Positions 16,714 to 25,061 of a stretch of 33,410 nucleotides of DNA are shown here, one piece after another (position 1 is the stretch's first letter; the number at the start of each line of letters is the position of its first letter). Under the pieces are notes generated by a model. The model made no database searches, was not told where the DNA came from, and worked only from the letters and a program-made list of their open reading frames with translations. Origin of the DNA: Gammaproteobacteria bacterium (GTDB taxonomy: Bacteria; Pseudomonadota; Gammaproteobacteria; Arenicellales; JAANXG01); assembly GCA_024639325.1 (NCBI GenBank), contig JAHEIO010000041.1, forward strand, positions 1 through 33,410. Direction: 5' to 3'. A program made the position numbers and the translations under genes.

Positions 16714-16940
16714 CGTTCCCGGTCCTCGCGTAACTGTTCGGCACTATCGCCAAATGAGCGACCAGCGAGCTTTAGCTGCCAGACCTCCGACAACATCGCC
16801 GCTTGTTGGATGCCAACGGGCGCGGATTCCTCGAGGATCAGTTTGATTTCTTTTTGCAGTGAGCGCCCATTCAAACGCGCACGGGCCTTCAGACGCGTTA
16901 CTACTTCAGGGTCCAGATTTCGGACCAATATTTCGACCAC
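16710..16940 (-). CDS. vapB: FitA/VapB-like ribbon-helix-helix antitoxin
   Basis: A 76-residue antitoxin with an N-terminal ribbon-helix-helix (EILVRNLDPEVVTRLKARAR, then NGRSLQKEIKLILEE) characteristic of FitA-like VapB proteins, and a C-terminal toxin-binding tail rich in charged residues. The start codon is GTG 16940; a GGGG stretch about 6-9 bases upstream may serve as ribosome site. It precedes and overlaps the toxin, and probably represses its own operon through the palindromes just upstream. Confidence 0.9.
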   Translation of the reverse strand: MVEILVRNLDPEVVTRLKARARLNGRSLQKEIKLILEESAPVGIQQAAMLSEVWQLKLAGRSFGDSAEQLREDRER

Positions 16941-16959
16941 TTGAATCCCCGGCTGCGAA

Positions 16960-16978
16960 TGATATCAAAATGATATCA
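16960..16978. promoter_or_regulatory. Double-palindrome operator of the vapBC pair
   Basis: Two identical 8-bp palindromes TGATATCA at 16960-16967 and 16971-16978, centres 11 bp apart (one helical turn), about 20 bp upstream of the antitoxin GTG. This arrangement suits cooperative binding of two ribbon-helix-helix dimers; that it is the VapB operator is inference. Confidence 0.6.
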
Positions 16979-16980
16979 TA

Positions 16981-17620
16981 CCCGGGGCAGATCACCGGAG
17001 GATGACGTTTAGACCCCCTGTAGACCCGAAAATCACCTGCGTAATGAGGGTTTTCTACCCGCAGCAATGTATGAGGTTTGAGCCGTAATCCGCTGTTTTT
17101 ACAATGAAAATGAGGAGGTATGTGCTGCGGCTCGCGGCCACGCACTGCTTACCGGACTGCAACATCCTGATCTGGCCGACACGCTCGACGGGCAAATTTG
17201 CTTTGAATTCTTCCGGTTTTTTTCAGAAGCCATACGCAGCGTATTCCAACGCGCTTGGAGCATCTGTTGGAACGCACTGGGCTACAGGTTCACCCGGTGT
17301 TGACCTCCCCGGGGATTTGCCTGCTCCCGCCGCTTGGTAGAGGAAAGACCTTCAACCTTGAAAGGCAATAAAGAACAAGTGATTAGACCACTCTGTTGAT
17401 GTCACTTCCGGTTGGATTCAAAAGCAGGTCTTCAGCACGCTGCTGGACATCCACTTCCCCAGGGACCAGACTTAAAGTGCGTTTCTCCTGGTGGGGGCGA
17501 ATCGCTCAAACCCTTCACGCGATAAACCCGCAGCCAAGCGTGGGAGCGCCGGGTCACCGGACTATCTTTGGGGCCATGACGACGTGTCAATCGGCCTAGT
17601 GCAAATTGGGGAGAGGGCAG
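16981..17620. other. Intergenic region with an aromatic-rich coding fragment
   Basis: A 640-bp gap. A plus-strand frame without a usable start, 17082-17303 (73 codons), contains HALLTGLQHPDLADTLDGQI followed by a Phe/Trp-rich stretch (CFEFFRFFSEAIRSVFQ), which looks like a decayed gene rather than random sequence. No family is recognised. The rest holds nothing I can support apart from the ribosome site GGGGAGAGGG of the next gene. Confidence 0.35.
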
Positions 17621-19924
17621 ATGAAATATCCGACGGCAGCAAGGACTCCTTACTTGAGTATTCTCGTTTTGGGACTCTGCCTGCTGTGCTTTCCGCAGTA
17701 TGGTGCCAACCAGCAGAACTGGGAATCTGGATCGGTCTATCTCGAAAACGGGAGGCTGACTTATGTTTCTGATGAGGAGGGAAACCGAATTCCGGATTTC
17801 AGCCACGCCGGCTATCGCGGTGGAGGTGTTGTTCCTCCGGACTTCACCAACGAGCCGGATGTCATTACCTTGGCGCCGGATGAGGATGACGCCGACGACA
17901 CCCCCCGAATCCAGGCGGCGATCGACACGATGGCCACCATCACGCTGGACGCGAACGGGTTTCGGGGCGTCGTACTGCTCACCGCGGGGGATTATGAAAT
18001 CCACAGCACCATACGGATCAACGTAAACGGCGTTGCGCTGCGGGGCGAGGGGAACGAAAGCACCGTACTTCACGCCCACGGCCTTTTTGATCAGGGAAAT
18101 CCAAATCTCGACAAGAGCTACCGCACGGTCATCATTGCGGGCGGCGGACTGGTTACCGGCCCGTGGCCCGAGAGTAATGAAGATGCCAAGGCAAACATCA
18201 CCACCGAACTGGTGCCGGTGGGAGCACGAAGTTTCAAGGTGGACGATGCCTCGGCGTTTCAGGTCGGAGACAACGTCATTATCGTTCAACCGAGCACCCA
18301 CGCCTGGTTGAACGCTGTTAACTATGGCGACACCGCCGGAGACCCGGATTGGGCGCCCGGCGAGATCGATCTAAGGTTTAACCGTTACATCACCGAAATT
18401 CATTACGGCAGCGCGGGCGACGGCATCGTCATCGATGCGCCCGTATACGACCATCTGGATCGAGGTCTCTCTCAGTCTTATTTGCATAAATTTAATCGCA
18501 ATAATATCAAGACCCACATCGGCATCTTGGATTTACAGGTAGATATAAAGGCGCTCAATGCAGCGGATGAAAATCACGCTTGGAACGCTGTCGGCTTGAT
18601 GCAGATAGAAGACGCCTGGGTTTCTGGGGTGGTCACAAAAGGTTTCGTACAGGCAGGTGTTTTCACCCGGAACGCGTCGCGGGTTTCGGTCGTCAACAGC
18701 CACGCCATCGAGCCCGCGGCATCGACGACGGCAGGCTCGAGGCGCTACAACTTCAACATCCAGCTGGGTTCCAATAATGTCTTGTTCGAAAATTGCCACG
18801 CGACCAACGCGCGGCACGCGTATATCTCAAACGGCACCAGTTCGGTGTCCGGCATCGTGTTTTACAACAGCAGCGCAGCGGGTGATTATCTTTCGAGCGA
18901 GGGGCATCGGCGTTGGAGCATTGGATTGTTGTTCGATGGTCTGACATTCGCGCAACCCAATGACTCCGCCCCTGGAGCCAACAACAGGCGACTGGGGCTT
19001 TACAACCGGGGTGATTTCGGAACCGGCCACGGTTGGTCCGCGGCTCATTCTGTGGCATGGAGAACGACTGTTCCCGCTGATCAAAAAATCGTCATCCAGA
19101 AGCCCCCGACCGCGCAAAACTACTGCATCGGTTGCACAGGAAACGTGCTTGGCGGCGGCCCCTTTGATCACCCCGCCGGTTTTATCGAGGGGGCCAATCA
19201 ACCGGGGCTGGACCCGGTCTCGCTTTACGTTGCGCAGCTCCAAGACCGCGCCAACGGGGTGCCCCCCAGCGCACCGGCCAGGCTCTTGGCGACATCGGGC
19301 AACAACCAGGTCGACCTGTCATGGATCGATGTTGCCCAGAATGAGACGGGGTATGCCCTGGAACGTTCCGATGATGGCGGTGTTACCTACTCAGAAATTA
19401 CAACGATTGGTGTTGACGCCACAGCATATAGTGACACCACGGCGTCCGGGACAGTCAGTTATCGTCTACGCGCATACAACGGAAATGGAAACTCGGCGTA
19501 CTCTAATCCGGCCAGCGCCACGATAGTACCCTCCGGCGTGACGGCGCGCTATGTTCGGATATATGCCGCCGTGAACAGAACGAAGTGGGGCACCGAAATC
19601 AAGGAACTGCGCGTATTCGATGGCAATCAGATCAATCTGGCGCGGGATCGCCCGGCCGCTGCCAGTTCGTCCCGAAAACGCTATCCGCCGAATTACGCTG
19701 TGGACGGCAACACTACGACGCGCTGGCGATCGAAATCCGGCGCACCGGCATGGCTATATGTGGACCTGGGAACTATGCGGCCAATCAGCGCCGTTGAGGT
19801 CGTTTGGCGCCATCATTACGCTAAGGTCTACGAGGTGCAGGTATCAGATGATGGCGCGACTTGGTCCACGGTCTTTATCGAGTCCAATGGCGATGGCGGT
19901 ACCGATAATATCTCCATCGACTAA
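17621..19924 (+). CDS. Secreted beta-helix protein with FnIII and discoidin-like domains
   Basis: The protein has 767 residues from ATG 17621, preferred over the in-frame TTG 17606 because GGGGAGAGGG directly precedes it. After a signal peptide (about 8-30) comes a right-handed beta-helix of the pectate-lyase/glycosyl-hydrolase type (about 75-480: DTPRIQAAIDTM, GVVLLTAGDYEI, NVNGVALRGEGNESTVL, and repeated N-rich rungs). A fibronectin III domain (about 550-635: PSAPARLLATSGNNQVDLSW) and an F5/8-type carbohydrate-binding domain (about 640-767: VRIYAAVNRTKWGTEIKELR, YAVDGNTTTRW) follow. The last domain stops at ISID, without its closing strands, so the 3' end may be truncated. It probably binds or processes an extracellular polysaccharide; the catalytic activity is unknown. 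Confidence 0.8.
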   Translation: MKYPTAARTPYLSILVLGLCLLCFPQYGANQQNWESGSVYLENGRLTYVSDEEGNRIPDFSHAGYRGGGVVPPDFTNEPDVITLAPDEDDADDTPRIQAAIDTMATITLDANGFRGVVLLTAGDYEIHSTIRINVNGVALRGEGNESTVLHAHGLFDQGNPNLDKSYRTVIIAGGGLVTGPWPESNEDAKANITTELVPVGARSFKVDDASAFQVGDNVIIVQPSTHAWLNAVNYGDTAGDPDWAPGEIDLRFNRYITEIHYGSAGDGIVIDAPVYDHLDRGLSQSYLHKFNRNNIKTHIGILDLQVDIKALNAADENHAWNAVGLMQIEDAWVSGVVTKGFVQAGVFTRNASRVSVVNSHAIEPAASTTAGSRRYNFNIQLGSNNVLFENCHATNARHAYISNGTSSVSGIVFYNSSAAGDYLSSEGHRRWSIGLLFDGLTFAQPNDSAPGANNRRLGLYNRGDFGTGHGWSAAHSVAWRTTVPADQKIVIQKPPTAQNYCIGCTGNVLGGGPFDHPAGFIEGANQPGLDPVSLYVAQLQDRANGVPPSAPARLLATSGNNQVDLSWIDVAQNETGYALERSDDGGVTYSEITTIGVDATAYSDTTASGTVSYRLRAYNGNGNSAYSNPASATIVPSGVTARYVRIYAAVNRTKWGTEIKELRVFDGNQINLARDRPAAASSSRKRYPPNYAVDGNTTTRWRSKSGAPAWLYVDLGTMRPISAVEVVWRHHYAKVYEVQVSDDGATWSTVFIESNGDGGTDNISID

Positions 19925-20006
19925 TCCTTACTACGAAACCATAGGGCACGAAATGGCATCAGTCGCCTCAGCGCCGATGTCAGTCACAGCCAGTGCGCCT
20001 CATACT

Positions 20007-21548
20007 TCACTTTCTACCGCCCTGCACTATACGGTCGAGAATCATAGCGCAAAACAAGATTGCGAATCCGGCCAGAATTCCCTGCCCCACGTTGGCGTAC
20101 TGCAGCGCTTCCAGGACATCCTCGCCAAGGCCTTTGGCGCCGATCAACGACGCGACCACGACCATTGCCAGGCTCAGCATGATGGTCTGATTGATCCCCG
20201 CCCGGATCGATGGGCCGGCCAAAGGCAGGTCTACCCGGGTCAACAGGTACCATTTGTTCGCGCCATAGGAGATAGCGGCCTCACGCACGTTCTCTGGAAC
20301 ACCGCGTAAACCGAGCACCGTCAGACGCACGACCGGCGTGCCGCCAAAAATCATAGTCGTCACCACGGCGGCGGCCTTGCCGGTGCCAAAGAATGCGATA
20401 ACCGGAATCATGAAAACGAACGCCGGCATGGTTTGCATGAAGTCCATGATAGGGCGAATAAAAGCATAGAACCGGGGCCGGCGGGCGCAATACATGCCAA
20501 GCGGGATACCGATCGCAATTGACAGACAGGCCGCAGTGCCGAGCAGCGCAAGCGTCGTCATCGCCTTATCCCAAAAACCGAGCACGCCCATGTAAGCGAG
20601 GAAGGCACCGGAGAAAATCGCCGTGCGGATGCCGGCCGACAATCCGGTTAGAAGTACGATGAAACTGGCGATAACCATCCACGGTGTCTTGACGAATATC
20701 AACTCCAGGCCGTCGAGAACCAGGCGAATGCAGTAGGTGATCAAATCAAAGAATGCTTCGCCGTGAATCACGCAAATTTGGAAAAACCACTCGACCCAAC
20801 TGATGGTGCTGAGCCGGATTATTGGTTCGGTTGGAAATGCAGACAAAACGGCGTAGGCGCCTGGAAAACTATAATGGATCACCGTCGCGACGGTTATCAG
20901 CGCTACGAACACGCAACTCAGGCCAATATGGCGGCCGGTCATTCCCTTCGAAATCGACGGATCCGAGAGCCAGTCCGAAAAACGCTTTTCGAGCAGGGTG
21001 TTCGCAATCACGGCCTGGGCTACTTTAATGAAGACAAGTAGAAACAAGCCGCCCAGTGTTATCCAGATTGCGGAGTCTTCCAGTTGCTGGGCCTCCAACC
21101 GAATTCCGCCGATCGCGTTTTCGAGTGATTCCACGCTTCGTTGGTAGACATCGGCCTTGTCCGAGTCGTTCTCGATCGCCGCTGCGAGCTGCTGCTTGCG
21201 GAGATTTAGCGTACCCTCGATCTGCGCGATACGTTCCCAGGCGCTCAATGCCAGATCACCGAACATCCCGCGAATGATCTGAACCCAGGCGAATGTTTCG
21301 ATGATTAGAAACGCGAGACCCCAGTTCCACATGCCCCGCATGCCGTACCAAATCGGGCCAAGCAAGCCCGCCCAGAAATTGAAGCTCCAAACGAATCCGG
21401 CGTCGGCGCCAATTCGTTGAAATTCTCGGACATAGTAGTCGGGGTGAGTCGCGGTGAAGGCCGCAAGCTGACGCTGGCGGTCGATCGGCAAACCCGATTC
21501 CCCGGAATGCATGGTCGGAGTCTCCGAGGAGGCTGGGGCATCATTCAT
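20007..21548 (-). CDS. proW: Glycine betaine/proline ABC transporter permease with N-terminal extension
   Basis: A 513-residue inner-membrane permease. The C-terminal part (about 310-510) is the ProW-type BPD_transp_1 domain, with MDFMQTMPAFVFMIPVIAFF, GTPVVRLTVLGLRGVPENVREAA (the EAA-like loop) and NQTIMLSLAMVVVASLIGAKGLG. The first ~250 residues are additional: a hydrophobic patch FWAGLLGPIWYGMRGMWNWG (about 58-77) resembling DUF2628-type membrane segments, a coiled coil (about 103-160) and extra helices. Classical ProW is about 350 residues. It overlaps proV by ATGA and is the last gene of the operon. No obvious terminator follows. Confidence 0.9.
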   Translation of the reverse strand: MNDAPASSETPTMHSGESGLPIDRQRQLAAFTATHPDYYVREFQRIGADAGFVWSFNFWAGLLGPIWYGMRGMWNWGLAFLIIETFAWVQIIRGMFGDLALSAWERIAQIEGTLNLRKQQLAAAIENDSDKADVYQRSVESLENAIGGIRLEAQQLEDSAIWITLGGLFLLVFIKVAQAVIANTLLEKRFSDWLSDPSISKGMTGRHIGLSCVFVALITVATVIHYSFPGAYAVLSAFPTEPIIRLSTISWVEWFFQICVIHGEAFFDLITYCIRLVLDGLELIFVKTPWMVIASFIVLLTGLSAGIRTAIFSGAFLAYMGVLGFWDKAMTTLALLGTAACLSIAIGIPLGMYCARRPRFYAFIRPIMDFMQTMPAFVFMIPVIAFFGTGKAAAVVTTMIFGGTPVVRLTVLGLRGVPENVREAAISYGANKWYLLTRVDLPLAGPSIRAGINQTIMLSLAMVVVASLIGAKGLGEDVLEALQYANVGQGILAGFAILFCAMILDRIVQGGRK

Positions 21549-22609
21549 GATACTTCTGTTCCCTCGATGACGGTTCTCAGGATGTCTCTTCGCGTAACGA
21601 CCCCCAAATCACGGTCATTTTCGGTGATGACGATTGGCCCGTGTTGATCGATGGCCAGGCTAATGAGCGTGCTCAGGTTCTCGTCTTCGGCAATCCGCTG
21701 CACATCCCGCGGCAACGGTCCGTTTTCCCGTTCAAACTCGTCAATCGGTCGCATTACTGCATGTGCCTTGACGACTTTCAGGCGTGAGATGCCGGCGACG
21801 AATTCCGCGACGTAATCATCGGCCGGGTGCATCACGATATCTTCCGCGGTTCCCGTTTGCACCAGGCGGCCGTCGCGCATGATGGCGATGCGATCGCCGA
21901 CCCGGACGGCTTCATCGAGGTCATGGGTGATGAATATAGTGGTCTTTTCCATTACGGCGGAGAGTTTGATGAATTCATCCTGGAGTTGACGGCGGATCAG
22001 CGGATCCAACGCGCTGAACGGCTCGTCCATCAACAACACATCGACGTCCGCCGCCAACGCCCGCGCCAGCCCGACGCGCTGCTGCATGCCCCCGGACAGC
22101 TCGTGAGCGAACTTGTTGCCCCACCCATCGAGCTCAACCATGCCAAGGATCCGCTCCGCCGTTCGCATCCGCTCGTTCTTGTTCACCGAACGAATTTCGA
22201 GGGGCATCGCGATGTTGTCCAACACCGACCAATGAGGCAAGAGGGCAAAATTCTGAAAGACCATGGCGATCTTGGAATTGCGGAACTGCTGCAGCGCTTT
22301 GGGTGAGAGCGACATGACGTCGATGCCGTCCACGATCACCTTGCCGGCGGTCGGTTCCAACAGTCGATTGATATGGCGGACCAGGGTCGACTTGCCGCTG
22401 CCGGAAAGACCCATTACGCAGAATATCTCACCGCGCTTGATATCGAGACTGACATCGGCGACGCCTACGACGGCGTCGTATTGCTCTAGAATCTCTTGTT
22501 TGGAAACCTCGCTCCGGGCCTTGGCGAGCACGGCCTGAGCGTCATTTCCGAAGATCTTCCAGACATCGACTATCTCGACGGCCGTATCTGTGCGGACGGA
22601 TGATGGCAC
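21545..22609 (-). CDS. proV: Glycine betaine/proline ABC transporter ATP-binding protein
   Basis: A 354-residue ATPase of the OpuA/ProV type that energises osmoprotectant import. Walker A is GLSGSGKS (67-74); the Q-loop region MVFQNFALLPH, signature LSGGMQQRVGLARAL, Walker B VLLMDEPFSALDP and H-loop ITHDLDEA are all present. The C-terminus (about 280-354) is a CBS-type sensor region as in ProV. The start is GTG 22609 with no clear ribosome site, so the first residues are uncertain. It lies 111 bp downstream of proX; that gap contains a GC-rich stretch able to fold, perhaps setting relative expression. Confidence 0.93.
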   Translation of the reverse strand: MPSSVRTDTAVEIVDVWKIFGNDAQAVLAKARSEVSKQEILEQYDAVVGVADVSLDIKRGEIFCVMGLSGSGKSTLVRHINRLLEPTAGKVIVDGIDVMSLSPKALQQFRNSKIAMVFQNFALLPHWSVLDNIAMPLEIRSVNKNERMRTAERILGMVELDGWGNKFAHELSGGMQQRVGLARALAADVDVLLMDEPFSALDPLIRRQLQDEFIKLSAVMEKTTIFITHDLDEAVRVGDRIAIMRDGRLVQTGTAEDIVMHPADDYVAEFVAGISRLKVVKAHAVMRPIDEFERENGPLPRDVQRIAEDENLSTLISLAIDQHGPIVITENDRDLGVVTRRDILRTVIEGTEVS

Positions 22610-22720
22610 GGCGGGTAAGGTTGGCGCTTTCCTGCACTAAATGTCAAGGCGACCATCCGAGCCGCGGCGGCGCCCGCCATGGCGGACGTACGCCGCAGCT
22701 CATCTTCGATCAGCCTCGGT

Positions 22721-23686
22721 TCAGAGGCCGAGCCAACTGTCTACGCGTTCCGAGTTTGCTTTCATCCAGTCACGTGCAACCTCCCCCGGTTCGCGGCCTT
22801 TGCCGGAAATCTCAAATGCAAAGCTGCTCACATCGTCAGCGGTCAGCGAAAACCGGCCCAGAAACTCATAGATCGCCGGCGATCGATCCTGCAGCGATTT
22901 CGAGTACGCGATTTGCACGTTCTTGAGCGCATCCTTTGTCATCACCTTGGATTCTTCATACCAGTCCGGCGAGTCCGAGGGTTGCACCATCTTGTACATG
23001 GCCGGGTCGTACTTCGGTTCGCTCAGCATCTCGACGTCGAACATGTACCAGATGGCGTGCGGTTTATAGCAATAGAACGCATAGCCCTCGTTCTTGGCAA
23101 TGGAGTCTTTGACACGCGCGGTCTTGACGCTTTCTTCGGCCCGAATAGGATCGATGAAGGGTAAAAGATCGTAGTCTCGCACCTTGACTTCGTTGACGTT
23201 CGCCGACGCCCACCCCGGCGCGCCAATCCACATCTCGCCCTTACCATTGCCGTCGCTGTCCATTTTCATGGCCACGTCCGGCCGACCAAGGTCTGCGATG
23301 TCGGTGATACTGTTTGCACTCGCGAAATTCGACGACACACAAAAGCCCTGATTTCCTTCATACGGATGCTGGTTGAGGACAACCGTGCCGGCGCCGTCAA
23401 CGTATTTTTTTGTGAAGCTTTCCTGATTCGGCAGCCAGACATCGGGGTGCACGTCGATGTCGCCCTTTCCCTGGTCCATCGCCTGGAAAATAGTCGCATT
23501 GTTGCCTGGAACCAGCCCGGCCTCACCACCGATACGCTCTTCCACGACAGCCTGCAGCAGGTGGGCAATAGCCTGTGCGCCGGTCCAACTCGGCACGCCG
23601 ATGTTCACTTTCTCGGCGCTGAAAACCTGCGCCGCTGACAGGCTCAACGCTACACCGCTCAACACGCACAATATTGTCTTTCTCAT
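22721..23686 (-). CDS. proX: Glycine betaine/proline periplasmic binding protein
   Basis: The protein has 321 residues from ATG 23686, chosen over the in-frame 23698 codon because GGAGG lies 5-6 bases before it and residue 1 begins the signal peptide (MRKTILCVLSGVALSL, cleavage after VFSA). The mature protein is a cluster F substrate-binding protein (OpuAC family) with KVNIGVPSWTGAQAIAHLL, then DVHPDVWLPNQ, and CYKPHAIWYMFD; Trp/Tyr-rich pockets of this kind hold quaternary amines. It is the first gene of the proXVW operon, which is reordered relative to the E. coli proVWX. A hairpin lies in its leader. Confidence 0.92.
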   Translation of the reverse strand: MRKTILCVLSGVALSLSAAQVFSAEKVNIGVPSWTGAQAIAHLLQAVVEERIGGEAGLVPGNNATIFQAMDQGKGDIDVHPDVWLPNQESFTKKYVDGAGTVVLNQHPYEGNQGFCVSSNFASANSITDIADLGRPDVAMKMDSDGNGKGEMWIGAPGWASANVNEVKVRDYDLLPFIDPIRAEESVKTARVKDSIAKNEGYAFYCYKPHAIWYMFDVEMLSEPKYDPAMYKMVQPSDSPDWYEESKVMTKDALKNVQIAYSKSLQDRSPAIYEFLGRFSLTADDVSSFAFEISGKGREPGEVARDWMKANSERVDSWLGL

Positions 23687-23733
23687 CTCATCCTCCATTC
23701 ACCGGGATATCTGTTTCAGTGTGTTATCTGCAC

Positions 23734-23754
23734 CATCCGCCGCGCCGGCGGATG
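23734..23754 (-). promoter_or_regulatory. Hairpin in the proX leader
   Basis: An 8-bp stem CATCCGCC/GGCGGATG with a 5-base loop, about 45 bases upstream of the proX start and not followed by a T-run. It could act in RNA stability or attenuation; no function can be shown. Confidence 0.35.
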
Positions 23755-23887
23755 AACTCTGTCTATCAAAGCCTTACTAACTTGTCGTGGTCCTCGACGA
23801 CAGACCTTTGTACGCGAACAAGACCGCTGATCCGCGGAAATCAAGAATAAACGAACTACCTGGTGAGTGTCTACGGAGTGCTGCCGC

Positions 23888-24021
23888 TCAGCCACACACT
23901 GGATACCCCGCGCACCCACACTGAAGTTCGTGCCAGACGATCGACGCAATACCTTGGAGTCCGGCCTCGGTCGCAGCTGTTCAGACACGACGTTTGTATC
24001 GAGCAAATTCTCCAGGTTCAT
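23888..24021 (-). pseudogene. PIN-domain (VapC/FitB-like) toxin remnant
   Basis: The minus-strand frame from 24021 starts LLDTNVVSEQLRPRPDSKVL, the typical opening of a VapC/FitB toxin including the first metal-binding Asp. It then leaves the family pattern; in another frame from about 23947 the next conserved block appears as ASIVWHELQCGCAGYP and ends at a stop at 23888-23890. A deletion plus frameshift and loss of the C-terminal half are the simplest explanation. No intact antitoxin precedes it. Confidence 0.55.
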
Positions 24022-24065
24022 ACGCGGCTGAAAGGGCCAACCCGCAACTCACGTGCGAAATAGGG

Positions 24066-24098
24066 ATGGTCTATAAATGGGGTAATTCAACGGCTTGG
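24066..24098 (+). pseudogene. Possible AbrB/MazE-type antitoxin fragment
   Basis: Eleven codons MVYKWGNSTAW match the opening of SpoVT/AbrB-type antitoxins (the KWGNS hallmark), after which the family pattern is lost. It lies head to head with the PIN remnant, so if genuine the locus was rearranged. The match is too short to be sure. Confidence 0.3.
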
Positions 24099-24114
24099 GG
24101 TGCCGAAGCACCCC
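24097..24114 (-). terminator. UUCG-tetraloop hairpin downstream of hsp20 genes
   Basis: On the minus strand GGGGTGC-TTCG-GCACCCC, a perfect 7-bp stem with an extra-stable tetraloop, 30 bases after the hsp20 stop. No T-run follows, so it may terminate weakly or protect the 3' end of the transcript. Confidence 0.5.
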
Positions 24115-24143
24115 ACCGAGAGCTGTTCAGAATCGGTTTGATT

Positions 24144-24542
24144 CTATTGGATTTCGATCTTTTTGGCTGTCGCTTCCTTGACTTTGGGTAAATGCAAAGC
24201 CAGCACGCCGTCGGCCATCTTAGCCGAGATGTCTTCTTTGTTTATCTTGCTCGACAGGTTAAAACTGCGCGTGTAATTGCCTACGTTGTATTCCGTATAG
24301 ATTGGTTTCAAGTCCTCGTAATTTGAGAAGTCGATAGTGCCTGTGATCGTCAGTACACTTTTTTCTATGTGGATATCCACATGTTCCTTGCCAACGCCGG
24401 GCATATCCATGGTGATAAACAATGCATCGGCGGACTCGTGAATGTCAGTCTGAGGAACGAAGTATCGGCCGACTTCCGTTTTTTCGCCTGTTTCTTCGGA
24501 TCGCTCTCTCTTCTCTTGAACCTGCAAGTCTTGCGGTGTCAT
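24144..24542 (-). CDS. Hsp20-family small heat shock protein (second gene)
   Basis: The protein has 132 residues. It contains the alpha-crystallin domain (about 28-120) with FVPQTDIHESADALFITMDM, then PGVGKEHVDI and the closing block ISAKMADGVLALHLPK, and ends in the family's IEIQ-type C-terminal anchor (KKIEIQ). The N-terminal region is short and charged. Small heat shock proteins hold unfolding proteins in a refoldable state without ATP. A strong GGGAGG precedes the ATG, and the gene starts 17 bp after the first hsp20, so both share the sigma-32 type promoter upstream. The two paralogues are clearly diverged and may form mixed oligomers. Confidence 0.93.
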   Translation of the reverse strand: MTPQDLQVQEKRERSEETGEKTEVGRYFVPQTDIHESADALFITMDMPGVGKEHVDIHIEKSVLTITGTIDFSNYEDLKPIYTEYNVGNYTRSFNLSSKINKEDISAKMADGVLALHLPKVKEATAKKIEIQ

Positions 24543-24559
24543 GTGCTACCTCCCGAGTA

Positions 24560-24985
24560 CTAATTGATGGTGACCGATCGAGGCTTGTCAGCCTCGGCCC
24601 TGGGTAGATAAACGGCGAGAACCCCGTCCTGATACTCCGCACTGACGCCATCACTCTGGACGTCGATGGGTACAGTCAATGTCCGATCGAAATTTCCGGA
24701 ATCTCGCTCACGACGATGGACACTAACGCCGTCATCGTACGAGATATCTTTCTTACCACTGATTCTGATCTGATTTCCTCTCACGTTGATGTCAATATCG
24801 CTTTTGTTTACACCCGGCAATTCGGCGACGATGACGCAGTCATCGCCCTTCGAAAAGATGTTGACGGCAGGAAAAGCACCGCTACCGGCTGTGCCTCGCC
24901 CAAACCCGTCGCTCGAGCGAGTCGAGTCAAGCGATTGTTGAAAATCTCGGAGCGCGTTAAATGGATCGACGATTCTGTAAACCAT
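24560..24985 (-). CDS. Hsp20-family small heat shock protein (first gene)
   Basis: The protein has 141 residues. It has the class of N-terminus found in IbpA-like proteobacterial Hsp20 (VDPFNALRDFQQSLD), then an alpha-crystallin domain (about 38-130) with FPAVNIFSKGDDCVIVAELP, GVNKSDIDINV, RRERDSGNFDRTLTVP and EYQDGVLAVYLPRAE, and a short PRSVTIN tail bearing the I/V-x-I/V anchor. It is preceded by TAGGAGG at the correct spacing. It is the promoter-proximal gene of a two-gene heat-shock operon. Confidence 0.93.
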   Translation of the reverse strand: MVYRIVDPFNALRDFQQSLDSTRSSDGFGRGTAGSGAFPAVNIFSKGDDCVIVAELPGVNKSDIDINVRGNQIRISGKKDISYDDGVSVHRRERDSGNFDRTLTVPIDVQSDGVSAEYQDGVLAVYLPRAEADKPRSVTIN

Positions 24986-25034
24986 TACTCATACCTCCTA
25001 TTGAATCCGGCATTTCATTTGCATTCAACAGCGG

Positions 25035-25061
25035 CTATGGGGCCGCCCGAATCGATTTCAA
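25035..25061 (-). promoter_or_regulatory. Sigma-32 (heat-shock) promoter of the hsp20 operon
   Basis: On the minus strand a -35 TTGAAA (25056-25061), a 13-base spacer and -10 CCCCATAG (25035-25042) almost match the RpoH consensus CTTGAAA-N11-16-CCCCATNT. It sits 50 bp upstream of the first hsp20 start, correctly oriented. Confidence 0.8.

Noticed and set aside
17432-18301. A 289-codon minus-strand open frame over the start of the beta-helix gene
   Set aside because: The plus strand carries a signal peptide and recognisable domains; the antisense frame has no recognisable feature.
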